Assembly: GCF_014861365.1 (NCBI RefSeq)
Contig: NZ_RRYW01000017.1
Span: 1-42,765 of the forward strand
Source: Psychrobacter sp. FME6
GTDB lineage: Bacteria > Pseudomonadota > Gammaproteobacteria > Pseudomonadales > Moraxellaceae
Direction of reading: 5' to 3'
DNA length: 42,765 nucleotides
Positions 26,690 to 35,913 of the stretch are shown here, piece by piece (the first letter of the stretch is position 1; each line of letters opens with the position of its first letter). The notes under the pieces are model-generated. The model was not told where the DNA came from. It ran no database searches and worked only from the letters and a program-made list of their open reading frames with translations. Made by a program: the position numbers and the translations under genes.

Positions 26690-27181
26690 TCACGCAAGCT
26701 CACGCCAATGCAACCACAAACGCGTATCTAGCTCGACTTGATGATAATCAGGCTGCATATGACAACATAATTGATAAAAAGCCTTGTTGTGCTCATGCTC
26801 TTTAAAATGTGCCAACTCATGCACGACAATCATACGTAAAAACTCAGGTGGCGCTTCTTTGAATAAGCTAGCGACAGTGATGCTATTATGCGACTTGAGC
26901 TTGCTGCCCTGTACACGAGATTGGGTGGTATGAATGCCCAGCGCATGCTTGAGGACTTTAAGTTTACTGCTATAGCTGACATTTGATAACGGGCCAATTT
27001 TACGCATCGATTGGTTTTTGATCTCATTGATATACTGATACAGCGCTTTGTCACTCTGAACCTGGTGCTGATTGGGGTACTTTTTTTCTATATATTCTCC
27101 CAGCTTGCCTTCACTAATTAATAGCGCGGCTTGGGTTTGGATTTGCTCAGAATAATGAGCGATATACTTGAGTGTGGTCAC
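26690..27181 (-). CDS. YgjP-like metallopeptidase (DUF45)
   Basis: Carries a zinc-protease motif VVHELAHFKEHEHNKAFY (HExxH plus a downstream His), followed by LCCHMQPDYHQVELDTRLWL, the arrangement of the YgjP/DUF45 family related to SprT and M48 peptidases. No membrane segment. The GTG at 27181 is chosen because AAAGGAT lies seven bases upstream. An ATG frame starting at 27247 would add 22 residues without a ribosome site. 163 residues. The biological substrate is unknown. Confidence 0.8.
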   Translation of the reverse strand: MTTLKYIAHYSEQIQTQAALLISEGKLGEYIEKKYPNQHQVQSDKALYQYINEIKNQSMRKIGPLSNVSYSSKLKVLKHALGIHTTQSRVQGSKLKSHNSITVASLFKEAPPEFLRMIVVHELAHFKEHEHNKAFYQLCCHMQPDYHQVELDTRLWLHWRELA

Positions 27182-27266
27182 AAATTTATCCTTTGCTGAT
27201 ACTTTAAAACGTCCGAGCTTTATACAATCAATCTCATATAAAAGCATGACGGTTTTTAACTGTATA

Positions 27267-27295
27267 CGAGGCTGATAAATTTTTCTTCAGCCTCG
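27267..27295. repeat. Small hairpin related to the palindromic elements
   Basis: CGAGGCTGA (27267-27275) pairs with TCAGCCTCG (27287-27295) around TAAATTTTTCT. The loop and right arm resemble the centre of the dispersed element (AAATTTTTC.CAGCCTC), so this may be a deleted copy. It lies just upstream of the metallopeptidase gene. Confidence 0.5.
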
Positions 27296-27360
27296 CTATA
27301 ATACCTTCAAAATAAACCAATGATATACTTTACCCTATCTCTGCTTATTTTATGGTTAAT

Positions 27361-27392
27361 AAAAAACCCACAAGCTGCATCCAGCTTATGGG
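27361..27392 (-). terminator. Rho-independent terminator after betT
   Basis: Read on the minus strand, CCCATAAGCTG pairs with CAGCTTGTGGG around a 4-base loop, followed by a run of six T. It lies about 37 bases past the betT stop and closes the bet gene set. Confidence 0.88.
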
Positions 27393-27428
27393 CTTATCTT
27401 CAAAAATATATTTACTCAGGGTTATTAA

Positions 27429-29474
27429 TTAACGCTCCAAATGCAGATACTGCATATGACGTTCGTACTGATGCAAGATATCGACCAGTACTTGCTCTTT
27501 GGTATAGCCAACCAAATCATACTCTTGTGAGCCATCGCTTAAGAACACTTCAGCGCGATAATAAAACTCGGCATGCTTCGTTGAGGTATTAAGGGTAAAG
27601 TTCGGACGCTCGGCTTTGATTAAATTAACCTCATAAACAAAATCGTCCTCATCACCATGTCCCACGCGCAAACTTAGACCATCTATTTGACCGCTATTGT
27701 CATCCGAACCGTCATCTATATCTTGCCCGATATGTGCCAAATTACGAATATCTAGAGCGGTTTTTAGACCACCAGCTTTAAGCTCATTTTCAACTTCAGT
27801 CATGGCAGGTCTAACAATATTTTGCAAAAACCGTTCAACTTGCGTATGGCTTGGGAAGCTGACAATACGTTGCAAGCGCGCTTTCCAGCCCTTACCACTA
27901 TCCAATACATTGGCCGTACCAACCGTACTGGCTTTACGTTTATTGCCCTCTTCTTTTAACGAGCGCCACATCGACACCATGTAGAGCAAGAGGATAAGCG
28001 AGAATGGCAAACCGGCAATGACAGAGACTGACTGCAATGAAGCAAAGCCACCGGCAAACAGCAAACCTAAGGTAATAAGACCCGTTGCTGCTGCCCAAAA
28101 CAGGCGCAACCAAACTGGCGCATCGGTATCATTGGTCATGCCTCTTGAGCTCAAGTTCGCTAATACTAACGCGCCCGAATCCGCTGAAGTTACAAAAAAC
28201 ACTAAACCAATAACCACACCAGCAAATGACAAAATATCACTGTAGGGAAAGTACTCAAACAGGGCAAACATGCCCATCGCTGCATCATTAACCGCAATCT
28301 CACCAAGCTCAGTAGCACCATTGGCAACCAAATCTATCGCGGAATTACCAAAGATAGAGAACCAAGCAAAGATGAAACCAAGTGGGATAAACATCACCCC
28401 AAAGACAAACTCACGCAAGGTACGGCCACGGCTAATACGAGCGATAAACAAGCCTACAAACGGTGCCCAAGCCACCCACCATGCCCAGAAAAATATCGTC
28501 CAGCCTGATTTCCAATCAGCACCAGCAGTACCATCATAAGCGTACACATCAAAGGTTTTATAAACGATGGTTTGAAAATACTGGCCAATACTTTGAGTAA
28601 AGGTATTCAATAGATAAATCGTATTACCCATCACTAATATTGCCAGTAATAACAATACTGAAGACAGCATGTTAAATTCAGAAAGACGGCGTACACCTCT
28701 TTCCACACCGGTCATGGCAGAAATGGCCGCAGCAGCGACGACCCCTACAATGATGAGCGTCTGAACCATTTTACTCGATTCGATACCGAATACATGTGAC
28801 AGTCCAGCATTGGCCTGTAATACACCAATCCCCAAACTCGTGGCAATCCCCATCAAAGTACAAACCACGCCAAAGGTATCAATGCCATCGCCAAGCCAGC
28901 CTTTGATTAAACGCTCACCAAATATCGGCGTCAACGGCGAACGTAGTGCCAATGGCATATTTTTACGATAAGCAAAGTAAGCCAGCGCCATGCCGATGAG
29001 TGCGTAAATACCCCAACCATGTAGCCCCCAATGCAAGAAAGTTTGCGATAGCGCTTCTCGCATGGCCTCGGCACTGGCAGGCTCTAACCCAGTATGTGGC
29101 GTTAGATAATGCATCAACGGCTCAGAAGCACCAAAGAATAACAAATCAATGCCAATACCTGCTGAAAACAGCATGGCAGCCCAGGTTAAAAAAGGAAACT
29201 GGGCTTTTTCATGGTCTTGACCAAGTTTGATATCGCCATATTTCGACAGACCAACGAATAATGCAAAGATACTATAAGCGGCAACCACCAGCATGTAATA
29301 CCAGCCAAAACTCTCTGACACCCAAGCCATACCAGCGCTAAGCAGGTTTTCGCTATAATCTGGAAACGCGATCGTCCAGACTATCAATAAAATAGAAATA
29401 ATAGCTGAGCCTAAAAATACAGTTTTATTTAGACCCAGAGGTTTCGTCGCATCTTCTGCAGGCGAACTGTGCAT
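27429..29474 (-). CDS. betT: Choline BCCT transporter BetT
   Basis: BCCT-family symporter importing choline for conversion to glycine betaine. 681 residues, twelve helices, and a long cytoplasmic C-terminal domain (about residues 510-681) as in E. coli BetT (677), a domain linked to osmotic gating. Signature segments are FLTWAAMLFSAGIGIDLLFF, the BCCT tryptophan-rich FFWAWWVAWAPFVGLFIARI and FFVTSADSGALVLANL. The ATG at 29474 follows TTGAGGTC; an in-frame TTG four codons earlier is less likely. It lies downstream of betA on the same strand with a terminator-like hairpin between, so it may also have its own promoter. Confidence 0.93.
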   Translation of the reverse strand: MHSSPAEDATKPLGLNKTVFLGSAIISILLIVWTIAFPDYSENLLSAGMAWVSESFGWYYMLVVAAYSIFALFVGLSKYGDIKLGQDHEKAQFPFLTWAAMLFSAGIGIDLLFFGASEPLMHYLTPHTGLEPASAEAMREALSQTFLHWGLHGWGIYALIGMALAYFAYRKNMPLALRSPLTPIFGERLIKGWLGDGIDTFGVVCTLMGIATSLGIGVLQANAGLSHVFGIESSKMVQTLIIVGVVAAAAISAMTGVERGVRRLSEFNMLSSVLLLLAILVMGNTIYLLNTFTQSIGQYFQTIVYKTFDVYAYDGTAGADWKSGWTIFFWAWWVAWAPFVGLFIARISRGRTLREFVFGVMFIPLGFIFAWFSIFGNSAIDLVANGATELGEIAVNDAAMGMFALFEYFPYSDILSFAGVVIGLVFFVTSADSGALVLANLSSRGMTNDTDAPVWLRLFWAAATGLITLGLLFAGGFASLQSVSVIAGLPFSLILLLYMVSMWRSLKEEGNKRKASTVGTANVLDSGKGWKARLQRIVSFPSHTQVERFLQNIVRPAMTEVENELKAGGLKTALDIRNLAHIGQDIDDGSDDNSGQIDGLSLRVGHGDEDDFVYEVNLIKAERPNFTLNTSTKHAEFYYRAEVFLSDGSQEYDLVGYTKEQVLVDILHQYERHMQYLHLER

Positions 29475-29506
29475 AAAAGACCTCAATAAGTAAATTGAAC
29501 ACTACG

Positions 29507-29562
29507 TGGTATTGCTTTGTCCGTTATGACTTTATTGCCGCATGACGCACAAAGCAGTACCA
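29507..29562. repeat. 14-bp inverted repeat upstream of betT
   Basis: TGGTATTGCTTTGT (29507-29520) is complementary, with one mismatch, to ACAAAGCAGTACCA (29549-29562). It lies about 33-88 bases before the betT start. It could be a regulator site or a leader hairpin; no T-run follows on the minus strand. Confidence 0.5.
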
Positions 29563-29666
29563 ATAAATAAAAACATGGTAAAAAAACCACTCTCTAAATG
29601 GCAAAATAAATAATAGGCAAATGCTGCCGTAGGATTATTTATGACACTAATTGCTTAGCGCTGATG

Positions 29667-29696
29667 AAAAAGACCTTTACGTGGAAAGGCCTTTTT
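29667..29696. terminator. Bidirectional hairpin terminator after betA
   Basis: AAAAAGACCTTT (29667-29678 region) pairs with AAAGGCCTTTTT, with A/T tracts on both sides. It sits about 50 bases past the betA stop and should terminate betA transcription at least in part. Confidence 0.75.
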
Positions 29697-29743
29697 GATG
29701 AGATTCGCTTATATGATTATTGAATAAATGGCTTATCGGTCGC

Positions 29744-31444
29744 TTAGACAGCAGCGCTATAGACGCGCATCGGCTCGGCTCTGAGCGGTGCGCCATTGGC
29801 GACATAATAATCCACGGTTGAACGTGGCAACTGCTTACCTTTCATCTTATCGACGATTTTTTCTGCCAGCATAATGGTAGTAGCGTTGAGGTTGCCACTG
29901 ATGATATTTGGCATAATCGACGCATCGACGACGCGCAAACCATCGATACCATGCACTAACCCTTCACCATTGACTACCGAATCATTACCCTCGCCCATCG
30001 GACAGGTACAAGAAGGATGATAAGCCGTCTCACTATTATTACGGACGTATTCATCTAATTGCGCATCGGTCACCAAATCATCGGTTGGCGAGATAGCACG
30101 ACCACGATAAGGATCGAGCGCAGGCTGATGCATAATCTCGCGGGTAATACGCATCGCCGCACGGAACTCGTGCCAGTCTTGATCGTGAGACATATAGTTA
30201 AATAAAATACTCGGATGCGCACTTGGGTCTTTCGAAGTCAGCTTGACGCGACCACGACTTGGCGAGCGTAATGAGCCGACATGCGCTTGGAAGCTATGTG
30301 ATTTCACCGCACTGCGACCGTCATAACGCACCGCTAATGGCAAGAAATGATATTGGATATTAGGATGGGTGAACTTCTCATCGGTTCGAATAAAGCCACC
30401 ACCTTCAAACTGATTGGAGGCACCCAGTCCTGTGCCATTGAATAACCATTCCGCACCAATCGCTGGTTTATTCCACCATTTATTGGCAGGTGCAATCGAA
30501 ACAGGCAGCTTACATTCATACTGCATATACAGCTCTAAATGATCTTGCAGGTTATTACCGACGCCTGGTAAGTCAAGTATCTCATTTACACCTAAGTCTT
30601 TGAGCCATTGGCCAGGACCTATGCCTGAGCGCTGTAACAGTTGCGGCGAGGCAATCGCGCCCGATGAAACAATGACTTCACGAGATGCATGGAAGTTTTT
30701 GGTTTGACCTTGATGCTCTACTTTGACGCCAACAGCACGCTTGCCATCGAATAAAATCACATCGGTCAAGGCACCCGTCAAAATGGTGATATTGCTACGC
30801 GGTTTGGCACGGTCAAGATAACCGCGAGCTGTTGAAGCACGGCGCCCATTAGGGGTGACGAACCTATCCATTGGCCCAAAGCCTTCTTGCTGATAGCCGT
30901 TTAGGTCTTCGGTGCTTGGATAGCCTGCTTGTACGCCCGCTTCAATCATGGCTTGAAACAGTGGATTAACCCCTGGTTTGGAAGTAGTCATCTCAACCGG
31001 ACCACCGACGCCATGATAGTCATTCTCGCCCGCGTCACAGTTCTCTAACTTTTTAAAGTAGGGTAAGCAGTCCGAATACGTCCAATCTTCCAGACCTTTA
31101 ATTTTAGCCCAGTCATCAAAATCCAAGGCGTTACCACGGATATAGCACATGCCATTAATCAACGATGAACCACCGAGCCCTTTACCGCGTCCGCAGTCCA
31201 TAACGCGGTTATTCATATACGGCTCGGGATCGGTTTTATAGCCCCAGTTATAAGTGGTTCCTTGTAAAGGCATGGCAAGCGCCGCTGGCATTTGGGTACG
31301 AAAGTCTAGTCGATGGTCTGGACGACCCGCCTCTAACAGCAACACCTTAATGTTGGCATCTTCGGTTAAGCGCGTAGCAAGTACATTGCCTGCTGAACCG
31401 GCACCGACGATGATATAGTCGTACTCAGGTGTAGTGGATGTCAT
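29744..31444 (-). CDS. betA: Choline dehydrogenase BetA
   Basis: FAD-dependent GMC oxidoreductase oxidising choline to betaine aldehyde (and partly to betaine) at the membrane. The N-terminal dinucleotide fold is [22 protein letters not shown] signatures are [20 protein letters not shown] and [17 protein letters not shown]. The catalytic His region is [10 protein letters not shown], with [15 protein letters not shown] near the end. 566 residues (E. coli 556). ATG 31444 is preceded by CGGAGCG, whereas a longer frame to 31510 has no such site. It lies downstream of betB, separated by palindromic element E. Confidence 0.96.
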   Translation of the reverse strand: MTSTTPEYDYIIVGAGSAGNVLATRLTEDANIKVLLLEAGRPDHRLDFRTQMPAALAMPLQGTTYNWGYKTDPEPYMNNRVMDCGRGKGLGGSSLINGMCYIRGNALDFDDWAKIKGLEDWTYSDCLPYFKKLENCDAGENDYHGVGGPVEMTTSKPGVNPLFQAMIEAGVQAGYPSTEDLNGYQQEGFGPMDRFVTPNGRRASTARGYLDRAKPRSNITILTGALTDVILFDGKRAVGVKVEHQGQTKNFHASREVIVSSGAIASPQLLQRSGIGPGQWLKDLGVNEILDLPGVGNNLQDHLELYMQYECKLPVSIAPANKWWNKPAIGAEWLFNGTGLGASNQFEGGGFIRTDEKFTHPNIQYHFLPLAVRYDGRSAVKSHSFQAHVGSLRSPSRGRVKLTSKDPSAHPSILFNYMSHDQDWHEFRAAMRITREIMHQPALDPYRGRAISPTDDLVTDAQLDEYVRNNSETAYHPSCTCPMGEGNDSVVNGEGLVHGIDGLRVVDASIMPNIISGNLNATTIMLAEKIVDKMKGKQLPRSTVDYYVANGAPLRAEPMRVYSAAV

Positions 31445-31519
31445 AAAACGCTCCGTAATATTAAAAAATCCATCATTCCATATACGTAAGGCTGTGCTAA
31501 AAGGACACATTATTCCTAA

Positions 31520-31677
31520 TATAGTTGATTCACTTTAAAACCGATACGAGTGCTACTGGAGTAAATTTTTCGCAGCCTCTGTCACGCTTGCGAACAACAA
31601 GCAAGAAAATTTATACCAGTAGCACGTGGCTATTTACTTTATTACAATCGTATCGCTCTTATTTAGAACTACCTATA
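31520..31677. repeat. Palindromic intergenic element, copy E
   Basis: 158 bp from TATAGTTGATTCACTTTAAA to AGAACTACCTATA. The arm GTGCTACTGGAGTAAATTTT (about 31550) pairs with AAAATTTATACCAGTAGCAC (about 31606-31625). The centre is GCAGCCTCTGTCACGCTTGC. It lies between betB and betA. Reading frames through it are artefacts of the repeat. Confidence 0.78.
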
Positions 31678-31718
31678 CATCAACCTTACTGTTTTAAAAA
31701 TCTTTCAAATACAAATGA

Positions 31719-33221
31719 TTAGAATACAGACTCAAACGCACCCAGCTCTACTTGGATAGATTTGGTTTGCGTGTAATGCTCAAGCGCTTCAATACCGTTT
31801 TCGCGGCCAATACCTGAATGCTTGTAGCCACCGACTGGCATTTGTGCTGCCGACTCACCCCAGGTATTTAACCAGCAGATACCGGCTTCAATTTGGGCAA
31901 TGACTCGATGTGCGCGGGTTAAATCAGCGGTCACGACACCTGCTGCCAAGCCATAATTAGTATCATTGGCACGGCGAATCACTTCTTCTTCGCTTTCATA
32001 AGTCAATATCGACATTACTGGACCAAATATTTCTTCGCGTACGATAGTCATGTCATCGCTGCAATCGCTAAACACAGTCGGTGCAACAAAGGCGCCATTA
32101 GCCAAATCGCCTGTGATCACACGTTCGCCGCCAGTCAATAAGCGCGCGCCACTAGTTTTACCTTGCTCGATATAGCCAAGTACTCGCTCCATGTGTGGGA
32201 AGCTCACCAATGGCCCCATATTGATGCTTTCATCCATCGGATCGCCTAGCTTGATACGCTCAACACGCGTTAAAATGGCTTGCTCAAATTTGGCCTGTAA
32301 GGCTTTCGGGATAAAGACACGCGTGCCATTGGTACAGACCTGACCGGTGCTATAGAAGTTCGCCATCATGGCGATGTCAGCGGCGGTATCGATATCAGCA
32401 TCATCAAATATGATTAATGGCGATTTACCACCCAGCTCTAGGGTCACATCTTTAAGCGACGATGCTGCTGCGCTTGACATGACTTTTTTACCCGTTGGTA
32501 CGCCGCCGGTAAATGAGACTTTAGCGATATCAGGATGTTGGGTTAAGGCTTCGCCCACTTTGTAATCCCCTTGCACGACGTTAAAAACGCCATCTGGCAA
32601 GCCCGCTTCTGTGAATATTTCTGCTAGCTTTAGCGCGGTTAACGGGGTAACTTCTGATGGTTTAAAAATCATCGCATTACCAGCGGCTAATGCTGGCGCA
32701 GCCTTCCACATCGCTATTTGAATGGGATAATTCCAAGCGCCGATACCAGCGACCACGCCCAATGGTTCACGGCGAGTATAGACAAAGCTGCTATCACGTA
32801 GTGGAATCTGACGACCTTCTAACATTGGAGCCAGTCCGGCATAATATTCAACGACGTCAGCACCAGTGACGATATCGACGTATTTGGTCTCAGAGTAAGC
32901 TTTACCGGTGTCTTTGGTTTCCAGTAACGCCAGTACGTCATTGCGTTCGCGCAATATCTCCACCGCCTTTGATAAGATACGGCCACGCTCAACCGCGGTC
33001 ATCGCCGCCCATACCTTTTGGCCTTTTTGTGCCGCTTTAACCGCTGCATTAACTTGCTCATCAGTCGTTTGCTGAATAGTTGCTAGCACCTCACCAGTCG
33101 CAGGATTAATATCTTCAAAAGTTGCAAGCGAATCATCAACAGGTAGGAAACGACCGTTGATATAAGCCGTTTGCACTTGGTCTAAATGGATAAGGTCGGT
33201 TAAATTATTGGAATTTGTCAT
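31719..33221 (-). CDS. betB: Betaine aldehyde dehydrogenase BetB
   Basis: NAD(P)-dependent aldehyde dehydrogenase that finishes betaine synthesis. 500 residues. The catalytic Cys296 is in [13 protein letters not shown] and the general base Glu262 in [10 protein letters not shown]; the cofactor loop is [22 protein letters not shown] precedes the ATG at 33221, so the 15-residue longer frame is rejected. Order on the minus strand is betB, betA, betT. Confidence 0.96.
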   Translation of the reverse strand: MTNSNNLTDLIHLDQVQTAYINGRFLPVDDSLATFEDINPATGEVLATIQQTTDEQVNAAVKAAQKGQKVWAAMTAVERGRILSKAVEILRERNDVLALLETKDTGKAYSETKYVDIVTGADVVEYYAGLAPMLEGRQIPLRDSSFVYTRREPLGVVAGIGAWNYPIQIAMWKAAPALAAGNAMIFKPSEVTPLTALKLAEIFTEAGLPDGVFNVVQGDYKVGEALTQHPDIAKVSFTGGVPTGKKVMSSAAASSLKDVTLELGGKSPLIIFDDADIDTAADIAMMANFYSTGQVCTNGTRVFIPKALQAKFEQAILTRVERIKLGDPMDESINMGPLVSFPHMERVLGYIEQGKTSGARLLTGGERVITGDLANGAFVAPTVFSDCSDDMTIVREEIFGPVMSILTYESEEEVIRRANDTNYGLAAGVVTADLTRAHRVIAQIEAGICWLNTWGESAAQMPVGGYKHSGIGRENGIEALEHYTQTKSIQVELGAFESVF

Positions 33222-33341
33222 AAAATCTCCTTGCGACGACTGATAAATGCTATTAATAAAGAACACTCATCTCAAATCGTGTCGTTACTGTTTAAGTATT
33301 AAAATACTTTAGAATAAAAAGTGTTTTAATAAAGTTTTTAC

Positions 33342-33457
33342 GTTGACTTATACATCGGTAATTATGTGATATTGGTATAATTTTTTTGCAGCCTCTGTCT
33401 GCTAAAGCACACAGCAAGCAAGAAAAACTTATAGCAATATTTCTATCTTATTTATAG
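33342..33457. repeat. Palindromic intergenic element, copy F
   Basis: The hairpin arm ATATTGGTATAATTTTTTTG (from 33370) pairs with CAAGAAAAACTTATAGCAAT. The centre is GCAGCCTCTGTCTGC then GCACACAGCAAGC. The outer ends are degraded. It lies between the TetR gene and betB. Confidence 0.6.
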
Positions 33458-33510
33458 AGCGCTTGAACCCATCTTGAACCCATTAACTACCCTAAAACTA
33501 CTGCTCAATC

Positions 33511-34077
33511 CTACTCACGCTGGGTCATGTTTATCAAACGCGCGCGTAAGGATTTTTTGTCAGATATATTGATGCCTGAAAAGTCAGAAAGCCAAATACC
33601 ATCGGCAACCAAACGCACCATACATAAGGTTTCGTTATTATCAGTGGCGTCATGTTTCTTTAATTGCGCATTTGACCATTCGGCCCACAATTCACGCAGT
33701 TCGATATCGCCAAGCATCAATACATATAACGTGGCTTGGCTATTAAACTCTTCCTGTCCTTTTTCGCCCAAACTGATGGTGGCGTCGATATAAGCGCGGG
33801 TAAAAGCACCATAACTGACAGGGTCTTTGGCCATTGCCGTATTCACTTCTGCCTCAAATTTCGCCATCGCATCATGAAACACTTCAAGGATAAGCGCATT
33901 TTTGGTGGCGAAATGATGCATCACACCGCCTTTGGTCACGCCGACCGCATCAGCCACCGCTTGAAAAGTAACCTTAGACAACCCCTGCTCTAGCGTTATC
34001 CGTGCGGCTTGGTCAAGCAGCGCACGACGAACCAGTTCGGGCTGTTTTTTACGCTTATAAGCATTCTCAATTTCCAT
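33511..34077 (-). CDS. TetR-family regulator linked to an SMR pump
   Basis: N-terminal TetR helix-turn-helix: ARITLEQGLSKVTFQAVADA then VGVTKGGVMHHFATKNALIL. The C-terminal ligand domain ends GIWLSDFSGINISDKKSLRA. 188 residues. It follows the SMR gene after 21 bases, so it is most likely its repressor; the palindrome at 34502-34517 is a fitting site. It also lies upstream of betB, where betI usually sits, but the DNA-binding domain does not read as BetI, so I give no symbol. Control of the bet genes remains possible. Confidence 0.85.
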   Translation of the reverse strand: MEIENAYKRKKQPELVRRALLDQAARITLEQGLSKVTFQAVADAVGVTKGGVMHHFATKNALILEVFHDAMAKFEAEVNTAMAKDPVSYGAFTRAYIDATISLGEKGQEEFNSQATLYVLMLGDIELRELWAEWSNAQLKKHDATDNNETLCMVRLVADGIWLSDFSGINISDKKSLRARLINMTQRE

Positions 34078-34098
34078 TTTTACCTCCCTGTTAAATGG

Positions 34099-34443
34099 TT
34101 AATTCACCACAGAATTAGACAGTAAGTTCATCACCACGACCCCGCCAACAATCATAGCGATGCCAACCACTGCTGCTGTATCCAGACTTTGCTTAAAAAA
34201 TACCAAGCCAACAAGCGATGTCAGCACAATTCCCAGACCACCCCACAGTGCATAAGCGATGCCGAGCGGTATGGTTTTGATGGTTTGGGTCAGCAAATAA
34301 AACGAGATGGCATAAAGCACACCCATAATTAAGGTCGGCACCAAACGGGTGAATTGCTCTGACTTCACTAAAAAGGTGGTACCAATCACTTCGCAAATAA
34401 TGGCAATCGCAAGGTAACCGTAAGCAATAGTGGTAGGACTCAT
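34099..34443 (-). CDS. SMR-family multidrug/quaternary ammonium transporter (EmrE-like)
   Basis: 114 residues, four helices. The essential membrane glutamate is in IAIICEVIGTTFLVKSEQFT (Glu18, equivalent to Glu14 of EmrE). GIAYALWGGLGIVLTSLVG and VVGIAMIVGGVVVMNL are typical of EmrE/QacE pumps, which exchange protons for quaternary cations; E. coli EmrE is also reported to transport choline and betaine. It heads the SMR-tetR pair. Being next to the choline-betaine genes makes a quaternary-ammonium substrate plausible. Confidence 0.9.
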   Translation of the reverse strand: MSPTTIAYGYLAIAIICEVIGTTFLVKSEQFTRLVPTLIMGVLYAISFYLLTQTIKTIPLGIAYALWGGLGIVLTSLVGLVFFKQSLDTAAVVGIAMIVGGVVVMNLLSNSVVN

Positions 34444-34501
34444 AATTAGGATGCCTTTTTTAAGTCATGCTTAAATTGGGTTCAAATCAAGTATATATTA
34501 A

Positions 34502-34517
34502 TAATGTATATACATTA
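34502..34517. promoter_or_regulatory. Perfect 16-bp palindrome, candidate TetR operator
   Basis: TAATGTATATACATTA is a perfect inverted repeat about 59 bases upstream of the SMR start, the size and place expected for a TetR-family operator. Assignment to the adjacent regulator is inferred. Confidence 0.55.
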
Positions 34518-34663
34518 AAGAAACCACACGGTCGGTATTTTATAGAAATAATTGCGCAATGTGAAGGGTATATTCATAAATTTTGTTTCAATTTATTTAT
34601 GGATTGCTTTAATATTCAAAAAGATAAGTAATTCATTCAATTAAAACCAGTTTTACCTGTTGA

Positions 34664-34809
34664 TATAGTTGATTCACTTTAAAACTGACACAGTGCTGCT
34701 GGAGCAAATTTTTTGCAGCCTCTGTCACGCTTGCGAACAGCCAGCAAGAAAAATTTATACCAGTAGCACGTGGCTACTGACGTATCGATTTTATTTAGAA
34801 CTGACTATA
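34664..34809. repeat. Palindromic intergenic element, copy G
   Basis: 146 bp from TATAGTTGATTCACTTTAAA to AGAACTGACTATA. Arms are built on GTGCTGCTGGAGCAAATTTT and AAAATTTATACCAGTAGCAC. The centre GCAGCCTCTGTCACGCTTGC equals that of copy E, its closest relative here. Confidence 0.78.
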
Positions 34810-34816
34810 TCTAGGC

Positions 34817-34845
34817 CGCGTCATCGATTAGCACATCGACTAAAA
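34817..34845. repeat. Partial copy of the GTCATCRATKAGCACAT repeat
   Basis: GCGTCATCGATTAGCACATC followed by GACTAAAA matches the loop of the inverted repeat at 10637-10680 (GTGTCATCAATGAGCACATT) at most positions. It directly abuts the right end of copy G. Confidence 0.45.
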
Positions 34846-34919
34846 CAGTTTATTTAATATGCCAAAACACCTATTTTTGATAGATTACGATAATATTTAT
34901 AATTAATGCTCTAATAAGG

Positions 34920-34948
34920 TTGACAGCTCATAACTACTTGGCTAAAAT
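34920..34948 (+). promoter_or_regulatory. Sigma-70 promoter of tRNA-Asn
   Basis: TTGACA (34920-34925), a 17-base spacer and TAAAAT (34943-34948) form a near-consensus promoter about 88 bases before the tRNA. Confidence 0.75.
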
Positions 34949-35035
34949 ACGCTCCACATAACGCAAACAAGACAAGCAACGGCGCTTATCAACCCCTTTG
35001 TAAAACTTGTAGCAACAACCGTTATGACAACTTAT

Positions 35036-35111
35036 TCTCCAATAGCTCAGTTGGTAGAGCAACGGACTGTTAATCCGTGTGTCCCTGGTTCGAGCCCAGG
35101 TTGGAGAGCCA
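35036..35111 (+). tRNA. tRNA-Asn (GTT)
   Basis: A full cloverleaf: acceptor TCTCCAA with TTGGAGA, D-arm AGCTCAGTTGGTAGAGCA, anticodon stem ACGGA/TCCGT around CTGTTAA (anticodon GTT), T-arm CCTGGTTCGAGCCCAGG, and an encoded GCCA end. 76 bases. A strong terminator follows. Confidence 0.97.
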
Positions 35112-35117
35112 TATACT

Positions 35118-35152
35118 AAAAACCTTCATCATTATTTGATGAAGGTTTTTTT
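35118..35152 (+). terminator. Terminator after tRNA-Asn
   Basis: AACCTTCATCA (35121-35131) pairs with TGATGAAGGTT (35137-35147) around TTATT, flanked by A- and T-runs. Confidence 0.93.
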
Positions 35153-35317
35153 ATGGTTATCACTTTTATATTGATTAATGTATTAATTGAACACTTAGAA
35201 TATTCGCGCAGCTGCGGTGTTCTTTTGAACGTATTTGTTGTATGGTAAGGATTGTTTTCATTAGGTTAGTTTTTATCTGAGTGCTTTACTCCTACTCACT
35301 AAAAGTAATGGTTTATT

Positions 35318-35647
35318 ATGATACCTGCACGTATAAAAAATAAGTTTTCTGATCATCCGCAAAAAATCATGCGCCCGATCAGTATTCGTTTGTCTGAAGA
35401 GATGATTACACTACTAGAGGCGACTTCGGAAGAATTGGGTTTTAAACGCATTCAAGGACTTATTCGTTTATATATTCGCCAAGGGCTTGACCGTGATCAT
35501 CAAGATTATACACTCGCCCATGATGAGGTGTTTATTGAGACTCTGCGTAAGCGTGGTGTGAGTCAGCACATCATTGATGAGGCGATTGTGGTGACCCATA
35601 ATAATAATATCACCCACCCTTTATCTGAGCTGCAAGACAACGACTAA
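35318..35647 (+). CDS. Small ribbon-helix-helix-like protein, hypothetical
   Basis: 109 residues. After a basic start, MRPISIRLSEEMITLLEATS (residues 18-37) followed by EELGFKRIQGLIRLYIRQGL has the strand-helix-helix pattern of CopG/Arc-type DNA-binding proteins. The C-terminal half (about 60-109) is acidic and unrecognised. Met18 is a possible alternative start; no strong ribosome site decides between them. There is no toxin partner next to it: tRNA genes flank it on both sides. Function unknown; DNA binding is inferred from the pattern only. Confidence 0.65.
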   Translation: MIPARIKNKFSDHPQKIMRPISIRLSEEMITLLEATSEELGFKRIQGLIRLYIRQGLDRDHQDYTLAHDEVFIETLRKRGVSQHIIDEAIVVTHNNNITHPLSELQDND

Positions 35648-35680
35648 CTCACTATATTAAAAACAGCTTCATTCAATAAA

Positions 35681-35716
35681 AAGACCGAGCCTGCTTAATC
35701 GCGCTTGGTTTTTTTA
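35681..35716 (+). terminator. Terminator after the RHH-like gene
   Basis: AGACCGAGC pairs imperfectly with GCGCTTGGTT across a ten-base loop, followed by seven T. It lies about 35 bases past the stop. Confidence 0.65.
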
Positions 35717-35755
35717 TATTTAACAAACCATTTTTCTTCTCTGCTCTGTCCTATA

Positions 35756-35892
35756 ATAGTCAGTGAAACGTAAAATCGATACATCACGTACTGCAGGTAT
35801 AGTTTTTTCTTGCTTGCTGTGCCTACGCAGACAGAGGCTACAAAAAAACTATACCAGCAGTATCGTAGCGTTTTTAAAGTATTTTAACTATA
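35756..35892. repeat. Palindromic intergenic element, copy H
   Basis: About 137 bp; the right end is TTTTAACTATA. The arm TACTGCAGGTATAGTTTTTT (from about 35800) pairs with AAAAAACTATACCAGCAGTA. The centre TGCTGTGCCTACGCAGACAG is in reverse orientation, like copy B. It lies between the RHH-like gene and tRNA-Ser. Confidence 0.72.
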
Positions 35893-35913
35893 TAGCACTA
35901 AAGCAGTGTCATA

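Larger units (their letters stand above)
34444..35035. other. Non-coding gap between SMR gene and tRNA-Asn
   Basis: 592 bases without a gene. It contains the SMR promoter side with a 16-bp palindrome (34502-34517), palindromic element G (34664-34809), a motif shared with the 10637 repeat (34817-34845) and the tRNA promoter (34920-34948). The rest is AT-rich and shows nothing I can name. Confidence 0.6.

Noticed and set aside
27320..27592. 90-residue plus-strand frame overlapping the end of betT
   Set aside because: Overlaps the betT C-terminus and its terminator on the other strand; the second half is antisense to coding sequence.
31525..31722. Small protein frame beginning [12 protein letters not shown]
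   Set aside because: It runs through palindromic element E; a similar frame at 34669-34857 runs through element G. Both come from the repeat sequence and have no ribosome site.
33511..34077. Naming the TetR gene betI
   Set aside because: Position fits, but the DNA-binding domain does not read as BetI and the close coupling to the SMR gene fits a pump repressor better.
35318..35647. Antitoxin of a toxin-antitoxin pair
   Set aside because: No partner gene is adjacent; a tRNA and its terminator lie upstream, and a terminator, a repeat and another tRNA downstream.
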